A DNA stretch of 38,426 nt from positions 1 through 38,426 of the forward strand of contig CAKRNX010000005.1 in assembly GCA_934371475.1 (NCBI GenBank), in the 5' to 3' direction. A program made the translations under genes and the position numbers. Shown here piece after piece: positions 25,227 through 32,879 of this stretch. Under the pieces are notes generated by a model that saw nothing but the letters and a program-made list of their open reading frames with translations, was not told where the DNA came from and did no database searches. Numbering within the stretch: the stretch's first letter is position 1; every line of letters starts with the position of its first letter. Origin of the DNA: an uncultured Lachnospiraceae bacterium (GTDB lineage Bacteria > Bacillota > Clostridia > Lachnospirales > Lachnospiraceae).

Positions 25227-26171
25227 ATGAACAGAAAATATCGACTTTATATGACTCTACTGCTGTGTCTGTCCGGCCTGGTTCTGATCCTGTATCTGTG
25301 CCTCTACTGCCATCTTAACAAAAACACAGAGACAGCACCCGCTCACCGGATCACGGCAATTCTTAACTCGGAGGATAACCTGTTCTGGGGCGGCGTATGG
25401 AAAAACCTGCGCACCACTGCCGCTAAGTGTCATCTGGATATCTCCGAATACCAGCTGACACTCAGTGAGTCAGTCAATGACTACCTGGAAATTGCACTGG
25501 AAACCGGCACAGACGGAATCATCTTCAATCCATCCAGCGTATTCAATGACGATACCCGAAAACTTCTTCAAAAAGCTCACGACGCCGGCATGGCACTGAT
25601 TTCTCTGGATTCCCGCTATTCTGATGTGCCCGCATTTTATATTGGCATTGATAATGCAGCTGCCAGCCGGAGCATCACGGATTACATTACAGAACGGATT
25701 CAGGACGAACACATTTTTCTGATAAGTAATTATATCAATTATTCCAACCCGCTGAATATCCGTTTTCATACGATTCAGGAACTGCTGACCGCCTCCGGTT
25801 ATCAGAACCGGATGGAAATTCTCCGGCTACCCCAGGATAACACGGAGATCCGTGAATATCTAAATCAGCAGCTGACAGATTTTGACGGATCCGCCTATAT
25901 TGTGGCCATCGGTCCCCAGCAGACCCTGATTACTGCTCGGCTTCTTGCTCAGATGGACGATTCTTCTCGTTTTCATCTGATCGGCTTTGGTGAAACAGAC
26001 GAAGCTTTTTCCCTTCTTGACACGGAGATGATTGAAGCACTCCTGGTGCAGGACAACAGCCAGCTCGGCACTCTGGCGGCAGAATATATGGAAAAGCTGC
26101 TGAACGGAACAGTTTCCGTGCCGGGAAGCGCTTCCGTTTCCCATACACTGCGTCTGAAAGAAGAATCCTGA
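25227..26171 (+). CDS. Membrane-anchored sugar-binding-type periplasmic-binding protein
   Basis: A 314-aa protein with an N-terminal hydrophobic segment (about 7-29). It has no lipobox with a small residue before Cys, so it is likely an uncleaved anchor. The rest is a type-I periplasmic-binding fold of the Peripla_BP_4 (RbsB/XylF-like) group. It opens with ITAILNSEDNLFWGGVW and has DGIIFNPSSVFN, GMALISLDSRYSDVPAFYIG, YIVAIGPQQTLITA, and LIGFGETDEAFSLLD near the end. No ABC permease or ATPase for sugars accompanies it. Instead a YesN-type regulator and YesM-type kinase follow on the same strand. This suggests a ligand-sensing subunit, as in XylFII-LytS-type three-component systems (inference). 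GAGGAAACTGTC precedes the ATG. A repeat copy lies between it and the regulator. Confidence 0.85.
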   Translation: MNRKYRLYMTLLLCLSGLVLILYLCLYCHLNKNTETAPAHRITAILNSEDNLFWGGVWKNLRTTAAKCHLDISEYQLTLSESVNDYLEIALETGTDGIIFNPSSVFNDDTRKLLQKAHDAGMALISLDSRYSDVPAFYIGIDNAAASRSITDYITERIQDEHIFLISNYINYSNPLNIRFHTIQELLTASGYQNRMEILRLPQDNTEIREYLNQQLTDFDGSAYIVAIGPQQTLITARLLAQMDDSSRFHLIGFGETDEAFSLLDTEMIEALLVQDNSQLGTLAAEYMEKLLNGTVSVPGSASVSHTLRLKEES

Positions 26172-26184
26172 TGGCATTTATTAC

Positions 26185-26256
26185 TTTCAGGAATGCCCCG
26201 GCATTCTTGCTGCTGATACTAATTTGTTTCTCGCCACCCTCAGAGGTCGGCGCCAC
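26185..26256. repeat. Repeat module A copy inside the three-component operon
   Basis: TTCAGGAATGCC-CCGGCATTCTTGCTGC (26185-26212) is module A. It is followed by TGATACTAATTTGTTTCTCG and CAGAGGT, the text also found beside the half copy at 5347. It fills most of the 191-bp gap between binding protein and regulator. Confidence 0.7.
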
Positions 26257-26362
26257 TTTCCCATCTGATATATGAAAAGTAAGAAAAGCTTTAAGATATC
26301 CTTCTGCAAGCGCGGCTGCCTGGCTCGTCGCCCGCAGAAAGCAATTTTCAGGAGATTTATTT

Positions 26363-27859
26363 ATGTATCGTATTTTAATTGTAGAAGATGAAGAATTTGC
26401 CAGACAGGCTCTGATCTGTTCCATAGAAATGATTTATCCGGATCAATTTGAAATCCTTTCCACAGACAACGGGCTTCATGCCCTGGATCTGTGTCAGCAG
26501 AATGACCCGCATATTCTTCTGGTCGATCTGAATATTCCCGGCATCTCCGGCCTCAATCTGATCCGAACGCTGAATGACTGCCGCTTTGCCGGAAAGATGA
26601 TTATTATTACTGCTTACAACCGTTCCAAATATATCCGGGAGGCACTCTCCCTCGGTGTTTCTGATTATCTGCTCAAGCCTGTGGACCTGACGCTGCTGCA
26701 GTCTTCCGTGGACAAATGTCTGACCCGGCTGCAGGAGCAGAATACAGTACAGGAAACAAAACTGGATTCTCTTTTTTCCTATACGCAAAGTTATCTGATC
26801 CATGATATTCTGGACAATACTGCTCCGGCTGCCATTCTTTCTTCTGCGTTTGGCTGGCCCACCGACGGACAGCTGTGTGCCTGCCTGTTTAACTGGCACT
26901 CCGGAAAGAAACTTTCCGATCAGCAATCCGGCGAATTTATGCGGTTGGCCGCTTCCCTGTTCTCTCCCAGTTTCCTGATACTCTCCGCCGCCATCCAGGG
27001 CAATCTGATTTTTTTCCTGCAGACCAGACCCGGTATCACGGAATCCGAGGCAGAAGTGATCCGCTGGATTTACACAGATAGACTGCGCGAAAATTTTTCC
27101 AGGGGAGCCCTGATGGCAACTCCCTTTGTGTCCACTTACCGGGAACTTTACCGGACTTCCAGAGACTGTCTGTTTCTGGCTGAACGTACGCCGGACACAT
27201 TTTTTACCGATCCGGTTCCCTGTCAGAATACATGGACACCGGACGACCGCTTCCGAATCCGTCAGAAATTCGTACAGCGCCTCCGTGAACGTCAGACCGA
27301 CCAGCTGATCCAATATCTGAAGCGAAAGTATGAAACTACTGACGATTTCTGGCCCTGGGCCGCTGTTTTCATCGAGGCAGTCAGATATCTGGACAGGTCC
27401 GTCTCGCCCGACCGTCTTCTGCCAGTTTTTCAGTCCCGCAATCCTTTTATTCTGCTGGAACACTGGCTGAATACCTTCTATTCTGCTCATCCTGACAGCG
27501 GCATCCTGTCGGCTGCCAACTCCAAATCCGAACAGGCCGCCATGCTGATTCACAAATCGTTTCAGCAGGATCTGTCTCAGGAAGAAGTGGCCATGCAGCT
27601 GGGACTGACTCCTACCTACTTCAGCAATCTTTTCAAAAAAGAAACCGGCAAATCATTTCCTCAGTATCTGGCCGAATACCGCATCAGCCATGCCGTTGAT
27701 CTGATTCTGTCGGGCGAAGAAGATCCGGCCTTCCTGACTTCTGCCTGCGGTTTCCATAACAAAAAATATTTTCTGGAATCTTTTAAAAAATACAGCGGGA
27801 GCTCCTTTACTCAGTTTCTGCAAACCTGTCATATTGCTGCAAAGGAGGAAAACCCATGA
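26363..27859 (+). CDS. YesN-type response regulator with AraC output domain
   Basis: A 498-aa DNA-binding response regulator. The receiver domain (1-120) has LIVEDEEFAR, phosphoacceptor Asp55 in LLVDLNIPGISG, and the later IITAYN and LLKPVD signatures. A long middle region (about 135-385) has no clear catalytic motif, as is common in YesN-like proteins. The C terminus is a pair of AraC-type helix-turn-helix motifs: SQEEVAMQLGLTPTYFSNLF with KKETGKSFPQYLAEYRI, then FLTSACGFHNKKYFLESFKK. Start supported by CAGGAGATTTATTT. Its stop overlaps the kinase start by four bases (ATGA), so the pair is translationally coupled. Likely targets are carbohydrate genes nearby, such as the esterase or the binding protein itself. 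Confidence 0.95.
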   Translation: MYRILIVEDEEFARQALICSIEMIYPDQFEILSTDNGLHALDLCQQNDPHILLVDLNIPGISGLNLIRTLNDCRFAGKMIIITAYNRSKYIREALSLGVSDYLLKPVDLTLLQSSVDKCLTRLQEQNTVQETKLDSLFSYTQSYLIHDILDNTAPAAILSSAFGWPTDGQLCACLFNWHSGKKLSDQQSGEFMRLAASLFSPSFLILSAAIQGNLIFFLQTRPGITESEAEVIRWIYTDRLRENFSRGALMATPFVSTYRELYRTSRDCLFLAERTPDTFFTDPVPCQNTWTPDDRFRIRQKFVQRLRERQTDQLIQYLKRKYETTDDFWPWAAVFIEAVRYLDRSVSPDRLLPVFQSRNPFILLEHWLNTFYSAHPDSGILSAANSKSEQAAMLIHKSFQQDLSQEEVAMQLGLTPTYFSNLFKKETGKSFPQYLAEYRISHAVDLILSGEEDPAFLTSACGFHNKKYFLESFKKYSGSSFTQFLQTCHIAAKEENP

Positions 27860-29349
27860 AACAGCGCCCCACACTCCAGCACAAATCTGTCAGACTGCTG
27901 TCCGTTCTGCTGATCTCTTTCCTGATTTTTCAGCTGATTTCCATGCTCTGCTTCAATCTTCAGTTCCATAAAATCAGGGATACCGTATCGCTTCAGAACC
28001 AGTATACTGCCTTTGAACCGGCACTGATCGCGCTGCAGCAGGAAGCGACCGTCTGCTTTGATGAGCTTTCCGTCTCTTCTCTGCCGCAGCTGCAGACAGA
28101 TTGTCAGGCGCTGTCCGATCAGGCTCAGCTGATTCACGATGCCTTCCCCGGGGCCCAGCTTCAGGATACACTTCTGCTTACGGAAAGTTATGCAAAGGCT
28201 ATCGCGCTTCTGTCTGAAAGCATTGCGCAGGGTATGCAGGATTTTTCGCAGTACCGAGAATGTACCCGGCTCTACAACCTTCTGACTGTGCAGTATCCCA
28301 CCACATTTTCTGCCGAAAATGCGCTGCTCACCGAAAAAATGAATCTGATTTTTTCCAACTGGAATCTGTTCAATATCTTCCTGGTTCTGATGATCTGCCT
28401 GGTTTTTCTGATCTTTCTCCTCGGTGCTATGGACTATGTTCAGAAGACCGTGTACCCGCTCTCACTCCTCGTTCAGTACACCTGCGAGCTTGAAAACGGC
28501 ATTTACCACGAAGAAAATTCCGGTCTTATGACCTCTGCCATTTACTCGGAACTCTTTATTCTGGCCAATGCCTTTGTCCGTATGGAGCGTACCATCCGAT
28601 CCCAGATCTCAGCTCTTGAGGACAAGATCAGCCTTTCCAAAAAAGTTCATACCCTGGAAATGGAAAAACTGGCAGCTCAGGTAGCACTGTCGCAGACTGA
28701 AAATTCTCTGATGCAGTCACTGATCAATCCTCATTTTCTCTTTAACTGCCTGAATCTGCTCTCCAGCTTTGCCATTATCGAGAAAGCGCCCACCGTACAC
28801 CAGTATTCCCTGAAAATTGCCGATTACCTGCGCAGTTCACTCAACTATAACGGCAAGCATATTGCGCTGAAAAAAGAATTTTCCCTCATCAACCAGTACG
28901 CCGACATTCAGAAGATACGGTTCGGGCAGCGGATTTCCTTCTCCTTCTGCTGCGATGAGGACTGTGAAACAGCGGAAGTACCGGCCATTATTCTCCAGCC
29001 ACTGGTGGAAAATTCTCTTGTACACGGCGTCGGATCCTATCTGGAAAACGGCCAGGTCTGTGTCCGCGCTTCCCGGTCTCCGAATGGACATATTGTGATT
29101 ACTGCTGAGGACAACGGCTGCGGCATGACGCTGGAACAGGTGCAGGCAATTATGCAGTCACTGCATCAGCCGTTCAAACCCGGCCAGAAAGGCACCGGCC
29201 TGCGCAGCGTGTTCTACCGCCTGGATTATTTTTTTGATGGAGAAACAGATTTTTCAATCGAGAGCCGCCCCGGACAGACACGCATTGTTATTACAATCCC
29301 GTACAGGGTAAACGAAGAGAAAAACGATAACTTTACTGAAAAGTGCTGA
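27856..29349 (+). CDS. YesM-type sensor histidine kinase
   Basis: A 497-aa membrane kinase. Membrane segments at about 13-33 and 172-195 enclose an extracellular part of roughly 135 residues, mostly helical. This is small compared with the dCACHE domains of typical YesM kinases. A HAMP-like linker follows. The His_kinase (PF06580) domain has INPHFLFNCLNLL with His293, and IILQPLVENSLVHGV as the N-box. The HATPase region ends with ITAEDNGCGM and KGTGLRSVFYRLDYFF. The helical sensor part resembles modules that receive a signal from a separate binding protein, which fits the anchored sugar-binding protein encoded upstream (inference). It is translationally coupled to the regulator by a four-base overlap. 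Confidence 0.94.
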   Translation: MKQRPTLQHKSVRLLSVLLISFLIFQLISMLCFNLQFHKIRDTVSLQNQYTAFEPALIALQQEATVCFDELSVSSLPQLQTDCQALSDQAQLIHDAFPGAQLQDTLLLTESYAKAIALLSESIAQGMQDFSQYRECTRLYNLLTVQYPTTFSAENALLTEKMNLIFSNWNLFNIFLVLMICLVFLIFLLGAMDYVQKTVYPLSLLVQYTCELENGIYHEENSGLMTSAIYSELFILANAFVRMERTIRSQISALEDKISLSKKVHTLEMEKLAAQVALSQTENSLMQSLINPHFLFNCLNLLSSFAIIEKAPTVHQYSLKIADYLRSSLNYNGKHIALKKEFSLINQYADIQKIRFGQRISFSFCCDEDCETAEVPAIILQPLVENSLVHGVGSYLENGQVCVRASRSPNGHIVITAEDNGCGMTLEQVQAIMQSLHQPFKPGQKGTGLRSVFYRLDYFFDGETDFSIESRPGQTRIVITIPYRVNEEKNDNFTEKC

Positions 29350-29432
29350 TTTTATAAATGCACGATGTTTTGGGTTCATATTTTTGTTTTATGTTTTTAC
29401 GCCGCCTAGGCAAAACAGGTCTCCCTGACACA

Positions 29433-29545
29433 CTGCGCAGTCTACACTCCGTTTCGGTCGGCGCAAAACCATTGTCCACCGGACAATGTGCGCCCCGCCG
29501 GAGGCTTTTTGGTTCACAGGACGCAATTCCCTGTGAACCAAAAAA
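29433..29545. repeat. Repeat modules B and C
   Basis: Module B (29433-29492) matches the copy at 16588 and has the perfect ATTGTCC/GGACAAT hairpin. GCCGGAGGCTTTTT then leads into hairpin module C, with 15-bp perfect arms TTTTTGGTTCACAGG (29506-29520) and CCTGTGAACCAAAAA (29530-29544). The right-hand A tract doubles as the T tract of the fba terminator on the other strand. Nothing coding was seen in 29350-29613. Confidence 0.8.
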
Positions 29546-29580
29546 ACTGCCGGCAGCTCTCGCTGTCGGCAGTTTTATTT
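29539..29580. terminator. Bidirectional terminator between kinase operon and fba
   Basis: ACTGCCGGCAG (29546-29556) pairs with CTGTCGGCAGT (29562-29572), with one G-T pair. TTTTATTT follows on the plus strand and TTTTTTT on the minus strand. It serves fba on the minus strand and can stop transcripts from the kinase operon. Confidence 0.88.
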
Positions 29581-29613
29581 ACTGTATTATGATCTTGTCA
29601 GATCTTCTGTGAC

Positions 29614-30552
29614 TCAGGCTTTGTTCTCGCTGCCCAGTACGTCTTTGATCTTGTGAGCTACAACAGCCTTAACGTTAGCACGTCCAACGGTCAGGTACTG
29701 TCTCGGATCGAAGTAATCCGGATGCTCGGACATAACCTCACGGATACCAGCGGTCAGACCCAGACGCAGGTCAGAGTCGATGTTGATCTTGCAGACTGCA
29801 GATCTTGCAGCTTCACGCAGCTGATCTTCCGGAACGCCGATAGCATCCTTCAGAGCGCCGCCGTGCTCGTTGATGATCTTTACATATTCCTGCGGAACGG
29901 AAGAAGCACCGTGCAGAACGATCGGGAATCCCGGAATTCTCTGCTCGATCTCGTGCAGGATATCGAAACGCAGCTGGGGTTTTGTGCCCGGTTTGAACTT
30001 GTATGCACCGTGGCTGGTTCCGATAGCGATAGCCAGAGAGTCAACACCTGTCTTGGTAACGAACTCTTCTACTTCGTCCGGCTGTGTGTAAGAAGAATCT
30101 TCAGCAGAAACTTTTACATCATCCTCGATACCTGCCAGTTTACCAAGCTCAGCCTCTACTACAACGCCATGAGCGTGTGCATATTCTACAACCTTCTTGG
30201 TCAGCTCGATGTTCTCCTGGAACGGATATTTGGAACCATCAATCATAACAGATGTGAATCCGCCGTCGATGCAGGACTTACAGATTTCGAAATCTGCGCC
30301 GTGATCCAGATGCAGAGCGATCGGGATATTCGGGTTCTCAATCAGAGCTGCCTCTACCAGTTTAACCAGGTAGGTATGATTTGCATATTTTCTTGCGCCT
30401 GCAGAAACCTGCAGAATAATCGGGGAATTCAGTTCGCCGGCTGCCTCTGTGATAGCCTGAACGATTTCCATGTTGTTAACGTTGAATGCGCCGATAGCGT
30501 ATCCGCCTTCATAAGCTTTTTTGAACATTTCAGTTGTTGTAACTAAAGCCAT
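29614..30552 (-). CDS. fba: Class II fructose-1,6-bisphosphate aldolase
   Basis: Cleaves fructose-1,6-bisphosphate to glyceraldehyde-3-phosphate and dihydroxyacetone phosphate, using zinc, in glycolysis. The 312-aa form starts at 30552 (MALVTTTEMFKKAYEGGYAI) after GGAAGG; an in-frame start at 30591 is upstream of the ribosome site and rejected. Visible motifs are GAFNVNNMEIVQAI, the metal-binding LHLDHGADFE, the catalytic MIDGSKYPFQENI, EAELGKLAGIED, the phosphate-binding GTSHGAYKFKPG, LHGASSVPQEY and INIDSDLRLG. Length and motifs fit the long class IIB-like Fba of Clostridia. It is monocistronic, with its own promoter and terminator. Codon use is strongly optimised, as expected of a highly expressed glycolytic gene. 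Confidence 0.98.
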   Translation of the reverse strand: MALVTTTEMFKKAYEGGYAIGAFNVNNMEIVQAITEAAGELNSPIILQVSAGARKYANHTYLVKLVEAALIENPNIPIALHLDHGADFEICKSCIDGGFTSVMIDGSKYPFQENIELTKKVVEYAHAHGVVVEAELGKLAGIEDDVKVSAEDSSYTQPDEVEEFVTKTGVDSLAIAIGTSHGAYKFKPGTKPQLRFDILHEIEQRIPGFPIVLHGASSVPQEYVKIINEHGGALKDAIGVPEDQLREAARSAVCKINIDSDLRLGLTAGIREVMSEHPDYFDPRQYLTVGRANVKAVVAHKIKDVLGSENKA

Positions 30553-30593
30553 TTGATTTTCCTTCCTTTCTCTAATTGGAATCTCATGCATTA

Positions 30594-30620
30594 TTCATCA
30601 ATGAATATTTCATCAATGAA
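30594..30620. promoter_or_regulatory. Tandem TTCATCAATGAA palindromes in the fba leader
   Basis: TTCATCAATGAA occurs twice, at 30594-30605 and 30609-30620, 15 bp start to start. Both lie between the predicted fba transcript start (about 30651) and its start codon. They could be an operator pair or a leader hairpin; the regulator is unknown. Confidence 0.4.
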
Positions 30621-30657
30621 CGCTGCCAAGGCCGAACTTCAGCCTTTGCTACGACAC

Positions 30658-30686
30658 ATTATATCCTGTTTTCCCGGAATTGGCAA
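30658..30686 (-). promoter_or_regulatory. Sigma-A promoter of fba
   Basis: Minus strand TTGCCA (30686-30681), 17 bp, TATAAT (30663-30658). The leader is about 100 nt. Confidence 0.75.
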
Positions 30687-30715
30687 CAAATTTCCGGCAA
30701 ACTTCTGCAAAAACA

Positions 30716-30744
30716 TTGACTTTGGAATTTTCTTTTCTTATAAT
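30716..30744 (+). promoter_or_regulatory. Sigma-A promoter of the amino-acid ABC operon
   Basis: TTGACT (30716-30721), 17 bp, TATAAT (30739-30744). The predicted start is near 30751, about 93 nt before the first gene. Confidence 0.82.
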
Positions 30745-30755
30745 GAATCAACAGA

Positions 30756-30797
30756 AAGCGCAAAGGGGTGCTTGTTGCCTTTTTGCGCTTATTTTTT
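30756..30797 (+). terminator. Leader hairpin with T tract before the ABC operon
   Basis: AAGCGCAAAGG (30756-30766) pairs with CCTTTTTGCGCTT (30778-30790), with two bulged T, and ATTTTTT follows. It lies at the very 5' end of the predicted transcript, inside the leader of its own operon. It therefore looks like an attenuator rather than a terminator for another gene. Confidence 0.65.
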
Positions 30798-30843
30798 CAA
30801 TTTTACAATCAGAATTTGTTTTACAATTATGGAGGAGGAACAC

Positions 30844-31680
30844 ATGAAAAACAAGGTACTGAAAGCTTTAAGTCTGGCCATGACCGCCGGTCTTGCCATG
30901 TCAATGGCTCTGACCGCATCTGCTGAAGAAACAAAGACACTGAAGGTTGCCATGGAGTGCAGCTACGCTCCCTACAACTGGACTCAGCCGGATGACTCCA
31001 ACGGTGCTGTACCGATTTCCGGCAGCTCCGATTACGCTTACGGCTACGACGTCATGATGGCGAAACATATCGCCGAAGAGCTGGGATATGATCTGGAGAT
31101 CGTCAAACTCGACTGGGATTCTCTGGTTCCGGCTGTGCAGTCCGGCACGGTTGACTGCGTCATCGCAGGTCAGTCTATCACCTCTGAACGTCTTCAGTCT
31201 GTAGACTTCACCGAGCCCTACTACTATGCATCCATTATCACTCTGGTACGTGAGGACAGCCCCTATGCCGATGCCAAGGGTGTATCTGATCTGGCCGGTG
31301 CTTCCTGCACTTCCCAGCAGAATACCATCTGGTACGACAAATGTCTGCCTCAGATCCCCGATGCCAACATTCTTCCGGCCCAGGAGTCTGCTCCGGCTAT
31401 GACAATGGTACTGAAATCCGGCGGATGCGACCTCGTTGTCACTGATATGCCGACCGGTACCGCTGCGTGCGCTTCCGATCCGACTCTGAAGCTGCTCGAT
31501 TTCACTGACTCTGACGATGCCTTTGAAGTATCCGACGAAGATATCAATATTGGTATCTCTCTCCAGAAAGGCAATACAGAATTGCTGGATGCCATCAACG
31601 GCGTACTGGACAAAATGACAGTCGATGACTTCAATACCATGATGGATGAAGCCATTTCCGTACAGCCCCTGTCCGAATAA
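30844..31680 (+). CDS. Amino-acid ABC transporter substrate-binding protein (PAAT family)
   Basis: A 278-aa extracellular binding protein of the SBP_bac_3 group. ATG at 30844 follows GGAGGAGGAACAC; longer reading upstream enters the leader. The signal peptide ends at TASAEE (about 27), with no lipobox Cys. The domain runs from KTLKVAMECSYAPYNW, through GYDVMMAKHIAEELGY and WDSLVPAVQSGTVDCVIAGQ, to SVDFTEPYYYASIITLV. Later come TMVLKSGGCDLVVTDMPTG and NGVLDKMTVDDFN. It binds polar amino acids or cystine-like compounds; the ligand cannot be fixed. Permease and ATPase follow, but 404 bp of repeat DNA separate this gene from them. Lack of a lipid anchor is odd for a monoderm binding protein. Confidence 0.93.
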   Translation: MKNKVLKALSLAMTAGLAMSMALTASAEETKTLKVAMECSYAPYNWTQPDDSNGAVPISGSSDYAYGYDVMMAKHIAEELGYDLEIVKLDWDSLVPAVQSGTVDCVIAGQSITSERLQSVDFTEPYYYASIITLVREDSPYADAKGVSDLAGASCTSQQNTIWYDKCLPQIPDANILPAQESAPAMTMVLKSGGCDLVVTDMPTGTAACASDPTLKLLDFTDSDDAFEVSDEDINIGISLQKGNTELLDAINGVLDKMTVDDFNTMMDEAISVQPLSE

Positions 31681-31757
31681 CTGAACCCAATCAGACAAAT
31701 CTTCTGCCTCCATTCACTGCGAAATGCAGCACACATGAGCAGGGATTTGTCTATATC

Positions 31758-31947
31758 AAAATCTCCCGTTGTTACAGTTTCTGCCGGAGGCTTTTTCTTT
31801 CACAGGACGCAATTTCCTGTGAAAGAAAAAAAGTGTGCTTCGCATACCTCGCGGGCTGCAACTTTGGCAGCACAACTTTTGTTCCGCGCGCGAGCAGGCT
31901 TCTTCTCTGCGAGCTGCGCATACACCAGACAGCAAACGGGAGATTTT
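31758..31947. repeat. MITE-like element with 13-bp terminal inverted repeats (modules C and D)
   Basis: AAAATCTCCCGTT (31758-31770) and AACGGGAGATTTT (31935-31947) are perfect inverted ends. Inside are hairpin module C, with 16-bp perfect arms (31792-31807, 31815-31830, loop CGCAATT), and module D (31831-31920). No transposase gene is encoded. It sits between the binding-protein and permease genes of one transporter. Confidence 0.65.
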
Positions 31948-31954
31948 TCCTGTC

Positions 31955-32053
31955 TAACCGAAGCAAGCAGGTTCCCCGCTTCAACTGTGAAAACAATAAG
32001 CAGTGTTTCGGTTACAGGCAAGTAACGAAGCGGATTGCGAATATCCGCCTGAT
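31955..32053. repeat. Repeat module E, inverted relative to the copy at 25022
   Basis: TAACCGAA (31955-31962) and TTCGGTTA (32007-32014) form a hairpin. The element ends GCGGATTGCGAATATCCGCC. It is the reverse complement of the module E text at 25022-25151, with several substitutions and a shorter middle. Confidence 0.65.
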
Positions 32054-32084
32054 CTGAAACAAGTATGTAAAGGAGTTGACTTTT

Positions 32085-32879
32085 ATGCTGCCCGCTTCAT
32101 TTGGCGGAAGAATTATCTTCATTTTAAAAGGCTACGGACTGTCCTTTCTGTCCGGTGCCGGTCAGTCTCTTCTGATTGCTCTTCTGGGCACAGTAATTGG
32201 CTGCGTGATCGGTTTCGCTGTCGGTATTATCCAGACAATTCCTGTCAGAAAAAATGACAATCCCGTAAAAAAAGTCCTGATGGCCATCCTTAAATTTATC
32301 CTGAATGCCTACGTGGAAATATTCCGCGGTACTCCCATGATGGCTCAGGCAATGCTGATTTATTACGGATCTATGGCTCTGTTTAACATCCACATGTCCA
32401 TGTGGTTCGCCGCCATCTTCATTGTTTCCATCAATACCGGAGCCTATATGGCTGAGACTGTCCGCGGCGGTATTCTCTCCATTGATCCCGGACAGACAGA
32501 GGGTGCTATGGCCATCGGAATGACACATGTACAGACCATGACTTCCGTGATCCTGCCCCAGGCGCTGCGCAATATCATGCCGCAGATCGGCAACAACCTG
32601 ATTATCAACATCAAGGATACCTGCGTACTGTCCATCATCGGTGTCGTTGAGCTGTTCTATACCACCAAGGGCGTAGCCGGTGCGTACTACACTTACTTTG
32701 AAGCTTTCACGATTGCCATGGTAATCTACTTCATTATGACATTCGCATGTTCCAGGATCCTCCGCCATATAGAAGGCAAACTGGACGGCCCGGACAATTT
32801 TGATCTGGCTACCACTGATACCTTGGCCTACACCAGCGGTATGTACAAATTTCCGGATAAAAAGGAGGAGACAAAATGA
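32085..32879 (+). CDS. Amino-acid ABC transporter permease (HisM/GlnP type)
   Basis: A 264-aa inner-membrane permease of the polar-amino-acid uptake family. The ATG at 32085 is chosen: AAAGGAG (32069-32075) is 9 nt upstream, and an in-frame TTG at 32076 is less likely. About five hydrophobic segments are visible, starting with LSGAGQSLLIALLGTVIGCV. YVEIFRGTPMMAQAMLIYYG is family-typical, and the EAA loop is GAMAIGMTHVQTMTSVILPQ, which contacts the ATPase. It forms the membrane channel with the ATPase gene, which overlaps it by four bases. The 404 bp before it are repeats, so its expression may depend on read-through from the binding-protein gene. Confidence 0.95.
   Translation: MLPASFGGRIIFILKGYGLSFLSGAGQSLLIALLGTVIGCVIGFAVGIIQTIPVRKNDNPVKKVLMAILKFILNAYVEIFRGTPMMAQAMLIYYGSMALFNIHMSMWFAAIFIVSINTGAYMAETVRGGILSIDPGQTEGAMAIGMTHVQTMTSVILPQALRNIMPQIGNNLIINIKDTCVLSIIGVVELFYTTKGVAGAYYTYFEAFTIAMVIYFIMTFACSRILRHIEGKLDGPDNFDLATTDTLAYTSGMYKFPDKKEETK

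Noticed and set aside
26375..27553. Long open frame antisense to the YesN-type regulator
   Set aside because: The regulator frame carries receiver and AraC motifs throughout; the antisense frame has none.
30743..30846. Leader peptide with adjacent Cys codons before the amino-acid ABC operon
   Set aside because: An ATG-initiated frame at 30743 contains TGT TGC and overlaps the gene start, but its ATG lies in the -10 element, before the predicted transcript start, and has no ribosome site.
31735..32025. Short open frames over the repeat region before the permease
   Set aside because: They are translations of modules C and D and reappear wherever the modules occur; no ribosome site.
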